36,341 nt of DNA from Ponticaulis sp. (GCA_002701295.1 NZUJ01000094.1:1-36341); one strand, 5' to 3'. Positions 24,466 to 33,164 are shown, counted from the stretch's first letter. Notes: generated by a model from the sequence alone, not told the origin. Program-made: numbers and translations.

Positions 24466-25359
24466 ATGTGCGACGACATTACAGAACACGAGAATGAAGC
24501 CTACTTCAAAGCACGCGGTCTGACGCGCCGCGATGTCACCAAACTCGGGCTCAGCGCTGGTTTCATCGCCATGCTTCCAGCCTGCGCCAGCCCGGCACCT
24601 GCCGTTGTTGAGGCGGGCCTCGTCGAAGAAGACGTCACCATCACAACGCCGGATGGCGAATGCGATGCCTATTTCGTTTATCCGGCAAAAGGCGCGCATG
24701 CGGCCGTTCTGGTCTGGCCAGACATTATGGGCCTTCGCCCCGCTTTCCGTCAGATGGGCAAACGTCTGGCTGAATCCGGCTATGCGGTCCTGACCATCAA
24801 CCCGTTTTATCGCTCAGCCGTCTCACCTGTCATTGAGCCGGGTCAGTCCTTTGGAGACCCGGATACACGGGCAAAACTTGTCGGCTATCGCCGCGCCATC
24901 ACCGATGAAGGCATGGTCTCAGATGCGAAGGCCTTCGTCGCCTGGCTCGATAGCCAGGATGCCGTCGACACGTCCAAAAAGATCGGCACGACGGGCTATT
25001 GCATGGGCGGGCCTTATGTCATGCGAACTGCTGGCACGCTTCCATCACGCATCGGCGCTGGCGCAAGCTTTCATGGCGGTGGCCTCGTCACAGAAGAGCC
25101 AAACAGCCCGCATCTTCTCATTCCGAATATGGAAGCCGGCATGTTGATCGCCATTGCAGACAATGATGATGAGCGCGATCCGGAGTCCAAAACCGTGCTG
25201 GCGGAGACGTTCGCTGCCAATGATGTCGAGGCAGAAATCGAAGTGTATGAAGGCGCCATGCACGGCTGGTGCCCGCCCGATTCCTCTGTCTACAACGAGG
25301 CTCAGGCCGAAAAAGCCTGGTCAAGGCTGCTGGCACTCTTCGAAACCAACCTCGCCTGA
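24466..25359 (+). CDS. Dienelactone hydrolase family lipoprotein
   Basis: The 297-residue alpha/beta hydrolase carries LTRRDVTKLGLSAGFIAMLPAC near its start: a twin-arginine motif, a hydrophobic stretch and a lipobox-like LPAC, so export by Tat and lipidation are likely. The body matches dienelactone hydrolases: PAKGAHAAVLVWPDIMGLRP, the nucleophile elbow GTTGYCMGGPYVMR with Cys, an acidic residue in IADNDDERDPESK, and the histidine in EGAMHGWCPPD. DLH enzymes open lactones of muconate-type intermediates, but exported members have varied substrates. AAGGAA lies seven bases before ATG. It ends at a bidirectional terminator shared with cysK. Confidence 0.85.
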   Translation: MCDDITEHENEAYFKARGLTRRDVTKLGLSAGFIAMLPACASPAPAVVEAGLVEEDVTITTPDGECDAYFVYPAKGAHAAVLVWPDIMGLRPAFRQMGKRLAESGYAVLTINPFYRSAVSPVIEPGQSFGDPDTRAKLVGYRRAITDEGMVSDAKAFVAWLDSQDAVDTSKKIGTTGYCMGGPYVMRTAGTLPSRIGAGASFHGGGLVTEEPNSPHLLIPNMEAGMLIAIADNDDERDPESKTVLAETFAANDVEAEIEVYEGAMHGWCPPDSSVYNEAQAEKAWSRLLALFETNLA

Positions 25360-25363
25360 TCAG

Positions 25364-25395
25364 AAAAAAGCCCCGGAGCAGTCCGGGGCTTTTTT
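25364..25395. terminator. Bidirectional terminator
   Basis: AAAAAAGCCCCGG and CCGGGGCTTTTTT form a perfect 13-bp inverted repeat with a six-base loop between the convergent hydrolase and cysK genes. T runs on both strands make it work in both directions. Confidence 0.95.
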
Positions 25396-25398
25396 GTT

Positions 25399-26319
25399 TT
25401 ATTCTTCTGGCAGGAAGTCCGGCACCGACAGGTACCGCTCGCCCGTATCGTAATTGAAGCCCAGCACACGCGCCGTATCGGGCAGGTCAGGTAGCTTCTT
25501 GGCAATTGCCGCCAGTGTTGCACCGGACGAAATCCCCACCAGCATACCTTCAAGCCGTGCGCTTTCGCGCGCGTAATGCTTGGCATCAGCCGGATCGACC
25601 GTGATCGCGCCCGTCAGAAGTGAGACGTCGAGATTCTTTGGAATAAAGCCTGCGCCAATACCCTGAATCGGGTGTGGCCCTGGCTCACCACCCGAAATCA
25701 CAGGCGATGGTGCTGGCTCAACCGCATAGACTTCGAGCTTCGGCCAATAGTCCTTCAATACCTTTGCCACACCGGTGATGTGTCCACCCGTACCAACACC
25801 CGTAATCAGAACGTCAGGTGGGGTCACTTTGAAATCCGTCAGAATTTCCTGCGCAGTGGTCTGCACGTGCGCTTCGATATTGGCGGGATTCTCAAACTGC
25901 TGCGGCATCCATGCGCCCGGTGTCGAATCGATCAGCTCCTGCGCTTTTGCCAGTGCGCCATTCATGCCTTTTTCCTTCGGCGTCAGCACAAATTCAGCGC
26001 CATAGGCCAGCATCAGACGTCGGCGCTCAATCGACATGCTTTCCGGCATAACCAGAATAAGGCGATACCCTTTCACGGCGGCAACCATGGCAAGGCCAAT
26101 CCCGGTATTCCCGCTTGTCGGCTCAATGATAGTCCCGCCGGGCTTCAGAATGCCCTTATCCTCAGCGTCTTCAATCATGGAGAGCGCGATGCGGTCCTTG
26201 ATCGATCCGCCCGGATTGGACCGCTCAGACTTGATCCAGACTTCCCGGTCACCAAACAGGCGGTTGATCCGGACATGTGGCGTGCCACCAATCGTTTCGA
26301 GGAGTGAATTGACCTTCAT
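25399..26319 (-). CDS. cysK: Cysteine synthase (O-acetylserine sulfhydrylase)
   Basis: Makes cysteine from O-acetylserine and sulfide with pyridoxal phosphate. The 306-residue product has [12 protein letters not shown] with the cofactor lysine K41, the substrate loop [11 protein letters not shown], the phosphate loop [11 protein letters not shown], and [10 protein letters not shown] with the serine that contacts the pyridine ring. Family members usually read TPLV near residue 13; here it is TPHVRI, a minor change. Start choice: ATG at 26319 ([14 protein letters not shown]) fits the family; ATG at 26337 adds six residues and lacks a ribosome site. It faces a lipoprotein gene on the other side of a small inverted repeat. 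Confidence 0.93.
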   Translation of the reverse strand: MKVNSLLETIGGTPHVRINRLFGDREVWIKSERSNPGGSIKDRIALSMIEDAEDKGILKPGGTIIEPTSGNTGIGLAMVAAVKGYRLILVMPESMSIERRRLMLAYGAEFVLTPKEKGMNGALAKAQELIDSTPGAWMPQQFENPANIEAHVQTTAQEILTDFKVTPPDVLITGVGTGGHITGVAKVLKDYWPKLEVYAVEPAPSPVISGGEPGPHPIQGIGAGFIPKNLDVSLLTGAITVDPADAKHYARESARLEGMLVGISSGATLAAIAKKLPDLPDTARVLGFNYDTGERYLSVPDFLPEE

Positions 26320-26350
26320 TTTGCGCTCGCTTCCCATTTGTTCGAATTCT

Positions 26351-26365
26351 TAAGTGGGAAACTTA
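26351..26365. promoter_or_regulatory. Inverted repeat upstream of cysK
   Basis: TAAGT-GGGAA-ACTTA is a perfect 5-5-5 inverted repeat 32 bases upstream of the cysK start, next to the direct repeat GACAAG (26366-26371 and 26374-26379). It could be an operator for a sulfur-responsive regulator; short length makes chance possible. Confidence 0.3.
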
Positions 26366-26453
26366 GACAAGTGGACAAGGATTGAATAGAGAAAGACAAA
26401 ACAAGCCAGATCAAAAATAAATTTAGATCTGCTGATCTCAGGGGGGATCTCAC

Positions 26454-27386
26454 ATGAAAAATCATCTGCGCGCGCTGACCGCTTCAGCCCTTCTCATTCT
26501 CGCCGCATGCGCCGGCACGCAAGAAGCGGCCATGGCCGATACCGAGCCGGACTGCTCCGCCAAATGCCTTCTCGAAATGGCAGGCGGCTTCATGGACAAT
26601 ATGGTCGATCAATATCCCGACGGCGTACCCTTTTCGGAAACGGTGCGGCTCACTGAAAATGGCGCTGATATCGCCATCGGTGAAGGCATCTGGAAAACCT
26701 CCACAGCCTGGAGCTATCGCCACACAGTCGTAGACCCCGTTCAGGGCGGTATTGGCATTTTCGGCGTGATCCGCGAAGACACGGGCGAAGATGCCATGGT
26801 CGCCTTCCGCCTGAAAGTCGAAGATTGCACCTTCACCGAAGTTGAGGCGCTGGTTGTGCGCGAAGGCGAGTTTCCACTCTTCGTGACCGATATGACCCGC
26901 GCCCGGCCGCTCTATTATCAGTATGTGCCTGAGGAGAAACGCAACACGCGTGACGAACTCGCCGCCATCGCTGAAGGCTATTTTCATGGTCTCGCTAACG
27001 GAGACCCTTCAGCGCTGAGCTTCCACCCTGATTGTAATCGTCAGGAAAACGGCTTCCAGACCACGAACAACCCGCCACGCATGACGCGCAGCTGTGCAGA
27101 CCTCTACCCCTTCGTCTACATGCATTCCTACCGCACGCCGGACTTCCCTGTGATCGACACCGAACGGGGTCTGGTGCTGGGCGTGACAGCATTCGACATG
27201 CCCGATCAGGAAACCACAATCATGATCCGCGGAAAGCCATTCAGAATTGACCCGGCTGCCCGTCGTCTGCCGCGCACCCTGTTCCTGTATGAGCTGTTCA
27301 AAGTCGAAGACGGCATGATCATGGTGATCGACGCCTTCCTCATGAACCAACCCTATGGGGCCAGCATGGGCTGGAATGACCGCTAA
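26454..27386 (+). CDS. Exported lipoprotein of unknown function
   Basis: The 310-residue product has a signal ending in the lipobox LAAC with C19 as the lipidated residue. The mature part is soluble with several cysteines (DCSAKCLLEMAGGFMDNM, then VEDCTFTEVEALV and HPDCNRQENGFQT), which could form disulfides in the periplasm. The arrangement of a first conserved block, a YFHGLANGDPSALSFHPDCNR segment and a C-terminal beta-rich part (FRIDPAARRLPRTLFLYELFKVEDGMI) recalls the SnoaL-like DUF8021 group, but I am not sure. GGGGGA lies just before ATG. It converges on a GNAT gene. No catalytic residues are clear. Confidence 0.75.
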   Translation: MKNHLRALTASALLILAACAGTQEAAMADTEPDCSAKCLLEMAGGFMDNMVDQYPDGVPFSETVRLTENGADIAIGEGIWKTSTAWSYRHTVVDPVQGGIGIFGVIREDTGEDAMVAFRLKVEDCTFTEVEALVVREGEFPLFVTDMTRARPLYYQYVPEEKRNTRDELAAIAEGYFHGLANGDPSALSFHPDCNRQENGFQTTNNPPRMTRSCADLYPFVYMHSYRTPDFPVIDTERGLVLGVTAFDMPDQETTIMIRGKPFRIDPAARRLPRTLFLYELFKVEDGMIMVIDAFLMNQPYGASMGWNDR

Positions 27387-27392
27387 ACCCGA

Positions 27393-27941
27393 TCAGACCA
27401 GCGATTTGCGCATGTGAATAATCGTATTGGGCTGGCCATTGGCGCCAGTCCGCACTTCTGTGTGAAAGGCCTCATAGCCGCGAACTTCATAGAGTGGACG
27501 TCCCGGCACGGTCGATCCGAGTTCAATCGTCTTGAAGCCGGCCTCACGCGCAGCGCTCTCACCCAGATCAAGAAGCAAAGTCCCAAGACCTTTTCGAACC
27601 CAGTCCGGATGTGTGTACATGGCGCGAATTCGTGCCGGGTCGGTCGCCGGGTCGGACAGACTGTCATCCCGGCCAGCTGTTGCGTCACCGCCAAACAGAG
27701 TTCGACGCTTCCCCCAGCCTCCGCAGGCCACCATCACTGTCTCATGTTCGACTTCCGCCTCAATGACGAAATAGGTCTGATCATTGATCAGCGTCTTGTC
27801 GATGCCCATGGATTCCTTGGCTGAGCGGATTTCCTCATCGCTCAGAAAGGCCCTCATATTGACCTCGATCGACGCCCCCATCAGCTCCATAATGGCTGGG
27901 ATGTCCTCGGGGCCAGCAATGCGGTGGGTGAACTCACTCAT
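27393..27941 (-). CDS. GNAT family N-acetyltransferase
   Basis: The 182-residue product transfers acyl groups from acetyl-CoA. The acetyl-CoA pyrophosphate loop reads RAMYTHPDWVRKGLGTLLLDLGE (Q/R-x-x-G-x-G/A pattern as RKGLG), the substrate side is FVIEAEVEHETVMVACGGWGKRRTLFGG, and the last part ELGSTVPGRPLYEVRGYEAFH is the usual strand-7 region with a tyrosine. An acidic, GGDATAGRDDSLSDPATDPA insert lies before the core, a feature of a subset of alphaproteobacterial GNATs. A weak AGGA site precedes ATG at 27941. The acceptor is unknown. Confidence 0.85.
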   Translation of the reverse strand: MSEFTHRIAGPEDIPAIMELMGASIEVNMRAFLSDEEIRSAKESMGIDKTLINDQTYFVIEAEVEHETVMVACGGWGKRRTLFGGDATAGRDDSLSDPATDPARIRAMYTHPDWVRKGLGTLLLDLGESAAREAGFKTIELGSTVPGRPLYEVRGYEAFHTEVRTGANGQPNTIIHMRKSLV

Positions 27942-28012
27942 CGGCGATCTTGTCCTGTCATCTTGCGGTCAGATCACAACCTCACAACGTCAAAATTATC
28001 AAGCACGCTTGA

Positions 28013-28032
28013 ATGAGATTACCTCATCTCAT
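28013..28032. promoter_or_regulatory. Inverted repeats upstream of the GNAT gene
   Basis: ATGAGAT-TACCTC-ATCTCAT is a perfect 7-6-7 inverted repeat 72 bases upstream of the GNAT start. CAAGC-AC-GCTTG (28000-28011) is adjacent. Both could be operator elements of the GNAT promoter. Confidence 0.35.
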
Positions 28033-28063
28033 CAGCCAGTGCTTCTTCATCTCGCAGCACAAT

Positions 28064-28094
28064 GAAAAACGGCCCGCACATTCGCGCGAGCCGT
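28064..28094 (-). terminator. Rho-independent terminator of the esterase gene
   Basis: On the minus strand ACGGC-T-CGC pairs with GCG-G-GCCGT across a loop of about eight bases and runs into TTTTT. It follows the stop codon of the esterase gene. Confidence 0.85.
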
Positions 28095-28116
28095 CATATT
28101 CAGCAGATATCCGGGC

Positions 28117-29085
28117 TTATTGCCGACGGGTCGGATCGGCTTCATCCCATTCCGCTGAAAAATCACTTAGGGTCGCCTTGGTCACCCAGGCCAGCGACGC
28201 ACCGATCACGGAAATATGGTGTTCGCCATCAATAATGATGTTCTGAACATCATCGCCGCGAATAGCCTGCAACCGCTCCGTCATCGCCTCGGCATTCGTC
28301 ACCATTTTACCGTTCGACAGCAGCCAGGCGTCTCGTTTGTCCGTGCTTTTGATACCGGGATCGCACTCACCGACAATCTCTTCGCAACGACCAACCAGAA
28401 TGTAGAGCTCTGCATCGTCCGGGTCAGCTTCATAATTTTCGCGATAGGCGGCTTCTTCGGTCAGAAGATACTCATCACCAAACCAGATCGACGGGCTCAT
28501 GGCCACGAAGGTCGAAAACATCTCTGGCCGCGTGAAGAAGGTGTGCAGCGTGAACAGCCCGCCAAAGGAATGTCCGGTCAGGGTTTCATGCGCTTTATCA
28601 ATCGGAAATTTCGCCTCGATTTCAGGCTTCAACACATCCTGAATGTAGTCCAGCGTGTCATCTGCACCCCCCGTGTCAGGCATCTCGCCGCCCCAGGGTC
28701 CGATGGGCAATTCGCCACCCGGCAGTTTCGGCGTCAGGTCATGATCGCGGCGCTTATTCCACGGGTCGTCTTCAGGATAGCCAATCGCCACCAGAACCGT
28801 CGGGATGCGATAGGTCGAGTTTGTTGCACGGATCAACTCCTCGCGCATCGCGCCGAAATTGCTATTGCCATCCATGATGTAAATGACCGGATAGCCATTG
28901 GGAGGCGCTTCACCTTCAGGCTCAGCCACAAAAATCCGAAACCGGTCCGGATCCTCTTCCGGCCCACTCAGAAATTCCTGAGTGTTCTTCAACGTCACCG
29001 GGCGGGCTTCACCAGCAGACGCAGACGTCATCGCGCCCGCCAGAAAGCCACCCATCAATCCCAGAATAATTAGTTCTTTTCTCAT
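28117..29085 (-). CDS. Exported alpha/beta esterase, IroE/Fes-like
   Basis: The 322-residue product has a signal peptide (LIILGLMGGFLAGAMTSASA). It is an alpha/beta hydrolase of the putative esterase family (PF00756 type): GYPVIYIMDGNSNFG, the nucleophile elbow LTGHSFGGLFTLHTF with Ser, ILVGRCEEIVGECD and the catalytic histidine in DGEHHISVIG. The layout resembles siderophore esterases such as IroE and Fes that open ferric enterobactin-type lactones, and also feruloyl/S-formylglutathione esterases. No TonB receptor is nearby, so siderophore use is only possible. ATG at 29085 follows AAGGAG; an upstream in-frame start adds ten residues without a site. AT-rich DNA with a palindrome lies upstream. 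Confidence 0.82.
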   Translation of the reverse strand: MRKELIILGLMGGFLAGAMTSASAGEARPVTLKNTQEFLSGPEEDPDRFRIFVAEPEGEAPPNGYPVIYIMDGNSNFGAMREELIRATNSTYRIPTVLVAIGYPEDDPWNKRRDHDLTPKLPGGELPIGPWGGEMPDTGGADDTLDYIQDVLKPEIEAKFPIDKAHETLTGHSFGGLFTLHTFFTRPEMFSTFVAMSPSIWFGDEYLLTEEAAYRENYEADPDDAELYILVGRCEEIVGECDPGIKSTDKRDAWLLSNGKMVTNAEAMTERLQAIRGDDVQNIIIDGEHHISVIGASLAWVTKATLSDFSAEWDEADPTRRQ

Positions 29086-29119
29086 CGAAAGCTCCTTATG
29101 ATTTTTCAGCACCATAAGA

Positions 29120-29135
29120 ATAATTTCGAAATTAT
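29120..29135 (-). promoter_or_regulatory. AT-rich palindrome overlapping the esterase -10 region
   Basis: ATAATTTCGAAATTAT is a perfect 16-bp palindrome 35 bases upstream of the esterase start. It overlaps a TATAAT element on the minus strand (complement of 29131-29136). A repressor there would block the promoter. It does not closely match a classical Fur box. Confidence 0.5.
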
Positions 29136-29253
29136 AATCTATTTATTGTTATATGGACCCTTAATGATCCAATATTGCTCAATAATTCAGATATTTTGAT
29201 GAATTATCAGTCCTCATCTCACACTGTTTGAGCCTAATCTACAGATCGCGACG

Positions 29254-29580
29254 TCAAAAACTGTCGGGCCAGTCCCGATAAAGCGCAAACTTCAGATTCG
29301 TCACCAGACTATTTGCAGAAAAATGGCGCTCATGATCCTCTCCGGACTTGGGCGCCAGGACTTTGAATGCGTCATCCAGCTGCGCGAGCGTTTCCGTTTC
29401 AATCATGATGTGAAACTCCGGCATGCCATCCGGCGAGAGGCCGAGTTTGCATCGCATCAGACGCCAGCTATGAATTCGAGCCTCTGCCTGAAGCCCGTTC
29501 AGGAAACCAGAGAGCTTCACGGAAAAGTCTTTGTCCGAAACGCCCGGTTTCAGGTCACACCACACATGATAAATATTCAT
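29254..29580 (-). CDS. DUF6614 family protein
   Basis: A 108-residue single-domain protein opening MNIYHVWCDLKPGVSD, then a helix and IHSWRLMRCKLGLSPDGMPEFHIMIETE, and LAQLDDAFKVLAPKSGEDHERHFSANSLV. This looks like a ferredoxin-fold alpha+beta protein matching what I know of DUF6614, a family without assigned function. It has a good ribosome site (GAGAGG five bases before ATG). The neighbours are an esterase on the same strand and a glycosyltransferase on the opposite strand, so nothing in the context indicates a role. The assignment rests on memory of the family pattern and would need a profile search. Confidence 0.65.
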   Translation of the reverse strand: MNIYHVWCDLKPGVSDKDFSVKLSGFLNGLQAEARIHSWRLMRCKLGLSPDGMPEFHIMIETETLAQLDDAFKVLAPKSGEDHERHFSANSLVTNLKFALYRDWPDSF

Positions 29581-29648
29581 GCTGCCTCTCGATATTCATT
29601 CGCAAGTGAACTAGGTTGGCTCAAGCAATTGAAGGCCTTTGAACAAGC

Positions 29649-30404
29649 TTGCAACACCTTCCGCCAGACCTGTCTGTACTTATTCCCTTCTACAATGAAG
29701 AAGGCAATATTCTGCCACTTCTGGGCGAGGTTATCGCGCAGCTTGAGGGCATCTCCTTCGAAATTGTCTGCGTGAATGACTGCTCCGATGACAAGACCGG
29801 ATCAGAACTGGCTGAAGCACTGGAAACCTGGCCCGGCATGGTCAAGGTATTCACTCACAAAGACCGGAAGGGAAAGTCTGCAGCGCTATTCACTGGCCTT
29901 CGCGGTGTAGAGGGACACTGGGTCCAGCTCCTTGATGGCGATGGCCAGAACGATCCCGCAGATTGCCGTCGCCTTTTCGACAAACACATCCTGAATGGCG
30001 CACCGAATACGCTCGGCCTCATTGCCGGTCGACGGACCAGCCGGAATGATTCCGGCTTCAAATGGCTTCAGTCACGCCTCGCCAATGGCATTCGCCGGTT
30101 CTGCCTCAAGGATGACGCTACCGACACAGGTTGCGGCTTCAAACTTCTCAGAACACGCGCCTTTCGCGACCTGCCCTTTTTCGCCAGCATGCATCGCTTC
30201 TTCCCCGCCCTGATCAAGCGCGCTGGCTGGGCTGTGATTGAAGAACCAGTGAACGACCGGGAACGCTGGCATGGCAAATCCAAATACGGCTTTCTCGACC
30301 GCTTGTTTGCGGGATTGTTCGATCTGATCGGCATGATGTGGCTGGTTCGTCGCGGCGGCTATGGCATCGCCCTTGAAAGCGACGATCCGCGCCTCGAAAA
30401 CTAG
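29649..30404 (+). CDS. Family 2 glycosyltransferase (dolichol-phosphate mannosyltransferase-like)
   Basis: The 251-residue product is a GT-A fold transferase with LSVLIPFYNEEGNILPLL at the start, FEIVCVNDCSDDKTGSELA (nucleotide-sugar Asp), LLDGDGQNDP (the DXD-like metal site) and TDTGCGFKLLRTRAFRDLPFF near the catalytic region. This is close to the polyprenyl-phosphate mannosyl or glucosyl transferases. It lacks the C-terminal membrane pair of GtrB-type enzymes. The start TTG at 29649 is the only plausible one and lacks a strong ribosome site. It converges with and overlaps the end of rimM by four bases. The sugar and lipid acceptor are not known. Confidence 0.85.
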   Translation: MQHLPPDLSVLIPFYNEEGNILPLLGEVIAQLEGISFEIVCVNDCSDDKTGSELAEALETWPGMVKVFTHKDRKGKSAALFTGLRGVEGHWVQLLDGDGQNDPADCRRLFDKHILNGAPNTLGLIAGRRTSRNDSGFKWLQSRLANGIRRFCLKDDATDTGCGFKLLRTRAFRDLPFFASMHRFFPALIKRAGWAVIEEPVNDRERWHGKSKYGFLDRLFAGLFDLIGMMWLVRRGGYGIALESDDPRLEN

Positions 30405-30943
30405 GCCTCGGGCGCGAGCTGCAGCACCTCTGGCAACAGCGCCTCATCGGGTTCGGCAAGCAATTCCTTCTCAGCCAGTCTCACCACCGGAACAACGTCT
30501 TTGGTGAAGGGCAGATAATAAGCCGTCCGTCCATCGGGCGCGACAATTTCCAGAAGATCATCAGCGCCGAAATTCTGGACGGCCTTCACACGTCCAAGCT
30601 CACGGCCATCCATGTGCCGCACAGATAACCCCAGAAGATCATCATAATAGAATTCGTCTTCTTCGGGCGCCGGCAATTCATCGCGCGGCACAAAAAGCTT
30701 CGTGCCCTTCATGGCCTCCCAGTCTTCACGAGACCTGTTGCCTTCAGGACGAACAACAAAATGGGTTTTGGCCGGCCGGGCCGATTTTGGCTCCACCAGA
30801 ATCTTGCCGTCGTCATCCAGCAATGGCCCATAGGCAAAGCAGTCTTCCGGCACCAGCGTGAAGCTCCGAATACGCAGCTCACCCTGAACGCCATGCGCAC
30901 CGGCAATGGCTCCGACACAGACAAGGTTGGATTTGTCAGACAT
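30401..30943 (-). CDS. rimM: 16S rRNA processing protein RimM
   Basis: RimM helps assemble the 30S subunit by binding S19 and the 3' major domain. The 180-residue length is typical. The N-terminal beta barrel shows LVCVGAIAGAHGVQGELRIRSF, and the PRC-barrel part has EFYYDDLLGLSVRHMDGRELGRVKAVQNFGADDLLEI and FTKDVVPVVRL. A GAGGTC ribosome site precedes ATG at 30943. In most bacteria rimM directly follows rpsP and precedes trmD; here two crystallin-type genes lie between it and rpsP, and trmD is not downstream, where a glycosyltransferase is convergent instead. So the conserved cluster is broken on both sides of rimM. Confidence 0.95.
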   Translation of the reverse strand: MSDKSNLVCVGAIAGAHGVQGELRIRSFTLVPEDCFAYGPLLDDDGKILVEPKSARPAKTHFVVRPEGNRSREDWEAMKGTKLFVPRDELPAPEEDEFYYDDLLGLSVRHMDGRELGRVKAVQNFGADDLLEIVAPDGRTAYYLPFTKDVVPVVRLAEKELLAEPDEALLPEVLQLAPEA

Positions 30944-30955
30944 ATGACCTCAGGC

Positions 30956-30980
30956 AAACAGGCAGCACAGCCGCCTGTTT
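30956..30980 (-). terminator. Hairpin between the large crystallin gene and rimM
   Basis: AAACAGGC and GCCTGTTT form a perfect 8-bp stem with a nine-base loop, in the 70 bases between the crystallin stop and the rimM start. It lacks a strong T run, so partial read-through into rimM is likely. Confidence 0.45.
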
Positions 30981-31013
30981 ACATCTGGAATGGCCGGTTC
31001 AGCAAGATAAGCC

Positions 31014-33053
31014 TTAGCGACGCTGCTCTTCCTGCATCCGCTGGATCAACCGCTCCTGTTTGGAGAGGTTTTCCCGTGGGCGAGGTGGAGGCGGCGGCGG
31101 TGGTGGCGGGCTTGCCGCCTGCCGCGAAGCGGCCTCGCGTGCCGCGGCTTCGCGCGCCGCGGCCGCCTGTCTGGCCTGTTCAGCTTGTTGCGCAGCTCGC
31201 GCACGTTCCTGCTGCATACGGACTTGCTGGGCCTGCGCCTCTCGGGCTGCAGCTTCAGCACGACGGGCCTCTTCAGCGCGTTGGCGTTCCGCCTGGAGTC
31301 TCATTTGCTGAGCACGTGCTTCCTGAGCCGCAGCTTCAGATCGGCGCGCGTCTTCGGCCCGCTCCCGCATCTGCTGTTGAGCGCGGGCTTCAGCCTGCAT
31401 GCGATCACGCTCGGCCTGTTCACGACGTCGTTCGACCTCTTCCCGCTGGCGAGCCTCTTCAGCCTGACGCGCCGCCTCATACTGGCGCATTCGCTGCAAC
31501 TCCTGCTGACGGCGCTCTTCGGCCCGGGCTTCAGCTTCACGGTCAGCTCTGGCTTCATTCTCTCTTTCGCGTTCCAGTGCCCGGATTCCCGGCGGCCGGG
31601 TATCGCGCACCACAGGCGCTTCCGGACCGCCATTCAGCTCATCCCGGTCGGGTGCAGATTGGTTTTCCCAATCATTACGGCGATCACTTCCCTCGTCGCT
31701 ATTCCCGCGATCCCAACCACCACGATCATCGCGGTCATTCTCCTGATCGCGATCAGACCAGTCGGATTCACCCCGGTCATCATCGCGCGGCGGGCGACCA
31801 CCCGTAACACGTCGGAGCGAGGAAATATTGTCGTTCATCCGGATGAAATTCAGATTGGTGCTGGATGCATCAATGATCTGACAGCGCCCACCATAATTCG
31901 GGTGTTCACACACTTCCCAGGTGCCGGACCGGATTTCGATCGAACTCGCCGCATCATTCAGACCGAGCGTCGTCACGTTGGGAATATCAGTTGAGATCCC
32001 GACAGACCGGCCCTGATAGCTGCCATGTTCGAACAGAACGAGGTCACCGCGGGTCTGGCCACGATCACCATCACGACCACCACCCCAGCCATTGCCACGT
32101 CCGCCGTCCCGGTCGCCATACCGACCACCATTGCCATCATCATATCGGCCGCCACCCTCATGACCGACGCGGCGTACAGACGAAATCGAGTCGTTCATGA
32201 AAGAGAGCGCGCCCGTGCTGGCGTCCAGAATCTCACACCGGCCCCGGAAATTGGAATCTGTACAGACTTCCCAGCGCCCGGACCGGATTTCGATCGAGCT
32301 CACTTCATCATTGAAGTACAAAGAAGACAGATCCCATGCATTCCGCTTCAGGCCATAGGCTGACCCGGCATAATAGGCATCCTTATACAGCACGATATCG
32401 GCATTGGTCGGCCCGCGATATCCGCTCCAGCTACGGTCACTATGCCGGTCACGATACGGGTTATAGGGATTGTACTGGCCATAACGTCCATAGTTTCCAT
32501 ATCGGCCGGTTCGATAGCTGGTCGCATAGCCATAATCATAGGCCGCATAGCCATAGGCATCATACGGGTCCATTTCGCTCAGATTTCCGAAATAGTCGGA
32601 CTCATAGAAAACGACCTCGCCATACGGGTTCTCACCGAAAATCGTCCCATGCGGATAGGGGTTGCGCGGGCTCAGTGGACGGACAGACGAAATCTTGTCG
32701 CCCATGCCGAGTTCATCAAGATCGTCGACACTTTCGCGAACAACCAGACACGGCCCTTCGAAATAGGCGTCATGACAGACAAGCCAGCCATACCCGCCGC
32801 CGCGAATATCAAGCGATGCTGCCCGGTCGTTAAAGTCTATATAATCGAGCCGGTCTTCAGGCCCGCCAAGCACGCGCGCAATGCCGTAATAATTCCGTCC
32901 GTCAAACAGGACGAGCTCGGATCGGGGCTCAGCATAGCCGCCCTGATAGGATCCAGACCCAGTCGATGGGTATCCCGTCTGGGCAACAGTGGTACAGCCT
33001 GCAACGGCCATGGCCAGTCCAAGAGCAATAATGGATGTGCTCGCGTATTTCAT
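31014..33053 (-). CDS. Large beta-gamma-crystallin lipoprotein with C-terminal coiled coil
   Basis: The 679-residue product begins with a signal and lipobox AVAGC (C20). At least three beta-gamma-crystallin-type domains follow, each with a W/Y-aromatic key and a conserved end such as NDEVSSIEIRSGRWEVC then RGRCEILDAS then MNDSISSVRRV: about residues 46-127, 210-300 and 330-415. Between and after them are low-complexity stretches rich in Gly, Arg, Asp and Tyr. Residues of about 500-650 form a long charged coiled coil (EERRQQELQRMRQYEAARQ to RAAQQAEQARQAAAAR), then nine consecutive prolines and a basic tail. ATG at 33053 follows GGAG by ten bases. Crystallin domains often bind calcium; a cell-surface structural or adhesive role is inference. 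Confidence 0.8.
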   Translation of the reverse strand: MKYASTSIIALGLAMAVAGCTTVAQTGYPSTGSGSYQGGYAEPRSELVLFDGRNYYGIARVLGGPEDRLDYIDFNDRAASLDIRGGGYGWLVCHDAYFEGPCLVVRESVDDLDELGMGDKISSVRPLSPRNPYPHGTIFGENPYGEVVFYESDYFGNLSEMDPYDAYGYAAYDYGYATSYRTGRYGNYGRYGQYNPYNPYRDRHSDRSWSGYRGPTNADIVLYKDAYYAGSAYGLKRNAWDLSSLYFNDEVSSIEIRSGRWEVCTDSNFRGRCEILDASTGALSFMNDSISSVRRVGHEGGGRYDDGNGGRYGDRDGGRGNGWGGGRDGDRGQTRGDLVLFEHGSYQGRSVGISTDIPNVTTLGLNDAASSIEIRSGTWEVCEHPNYGGRCQIIDASSTNLNFIRMNDNISSLRRVTGGRPPRDDDRGESDWSDRDQENDRDDRGGWDRGNSDEGSDRRNDWENQSAPDRDELNGGPEAPVVRDTRPPGIRALERERENEARADREAEARAEERRQQELQRMRQYEAARQAEEARQREEVERRREQAERDRMQAEARAQQQMRERAEDARRSEAAAQEARAQQMRLQAERQRAEEARRAEAAAREAQAQQVRMQQERARAAQQAEQARQAAAAREAAAREAASRQAASPPPPPPPPPRPRENLSKQERLIQRMQEEQRR

Positions 33054-33164
33054 ATCGGTTTTTCTCCGCGATCTCCCTCTAGTCATACACGGAGTATAAG
33101 CATCCTGTCTGAACATCCCACAACGAGCTGAAATACAACGGAGTTTCGCTCCCGCTGATTCAAA

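Noticed and set aside
28216..29073. Long open frame (285 codons) on the plus strand opposite the esterase gene
   Set aside because: It is a mirror frame of a strongly supported esterase gene, rich in Arg and His, with no ribosome site and no recognisable family.
31014..31300. Reading the alanine/arginine/glutamine-rich part of the large crystallin gene as a tandem DNA repeat
   Set aside because: The repetitiveness is at the protein level (coiled-coil composition); the DNA units differ and do not form an exact array.
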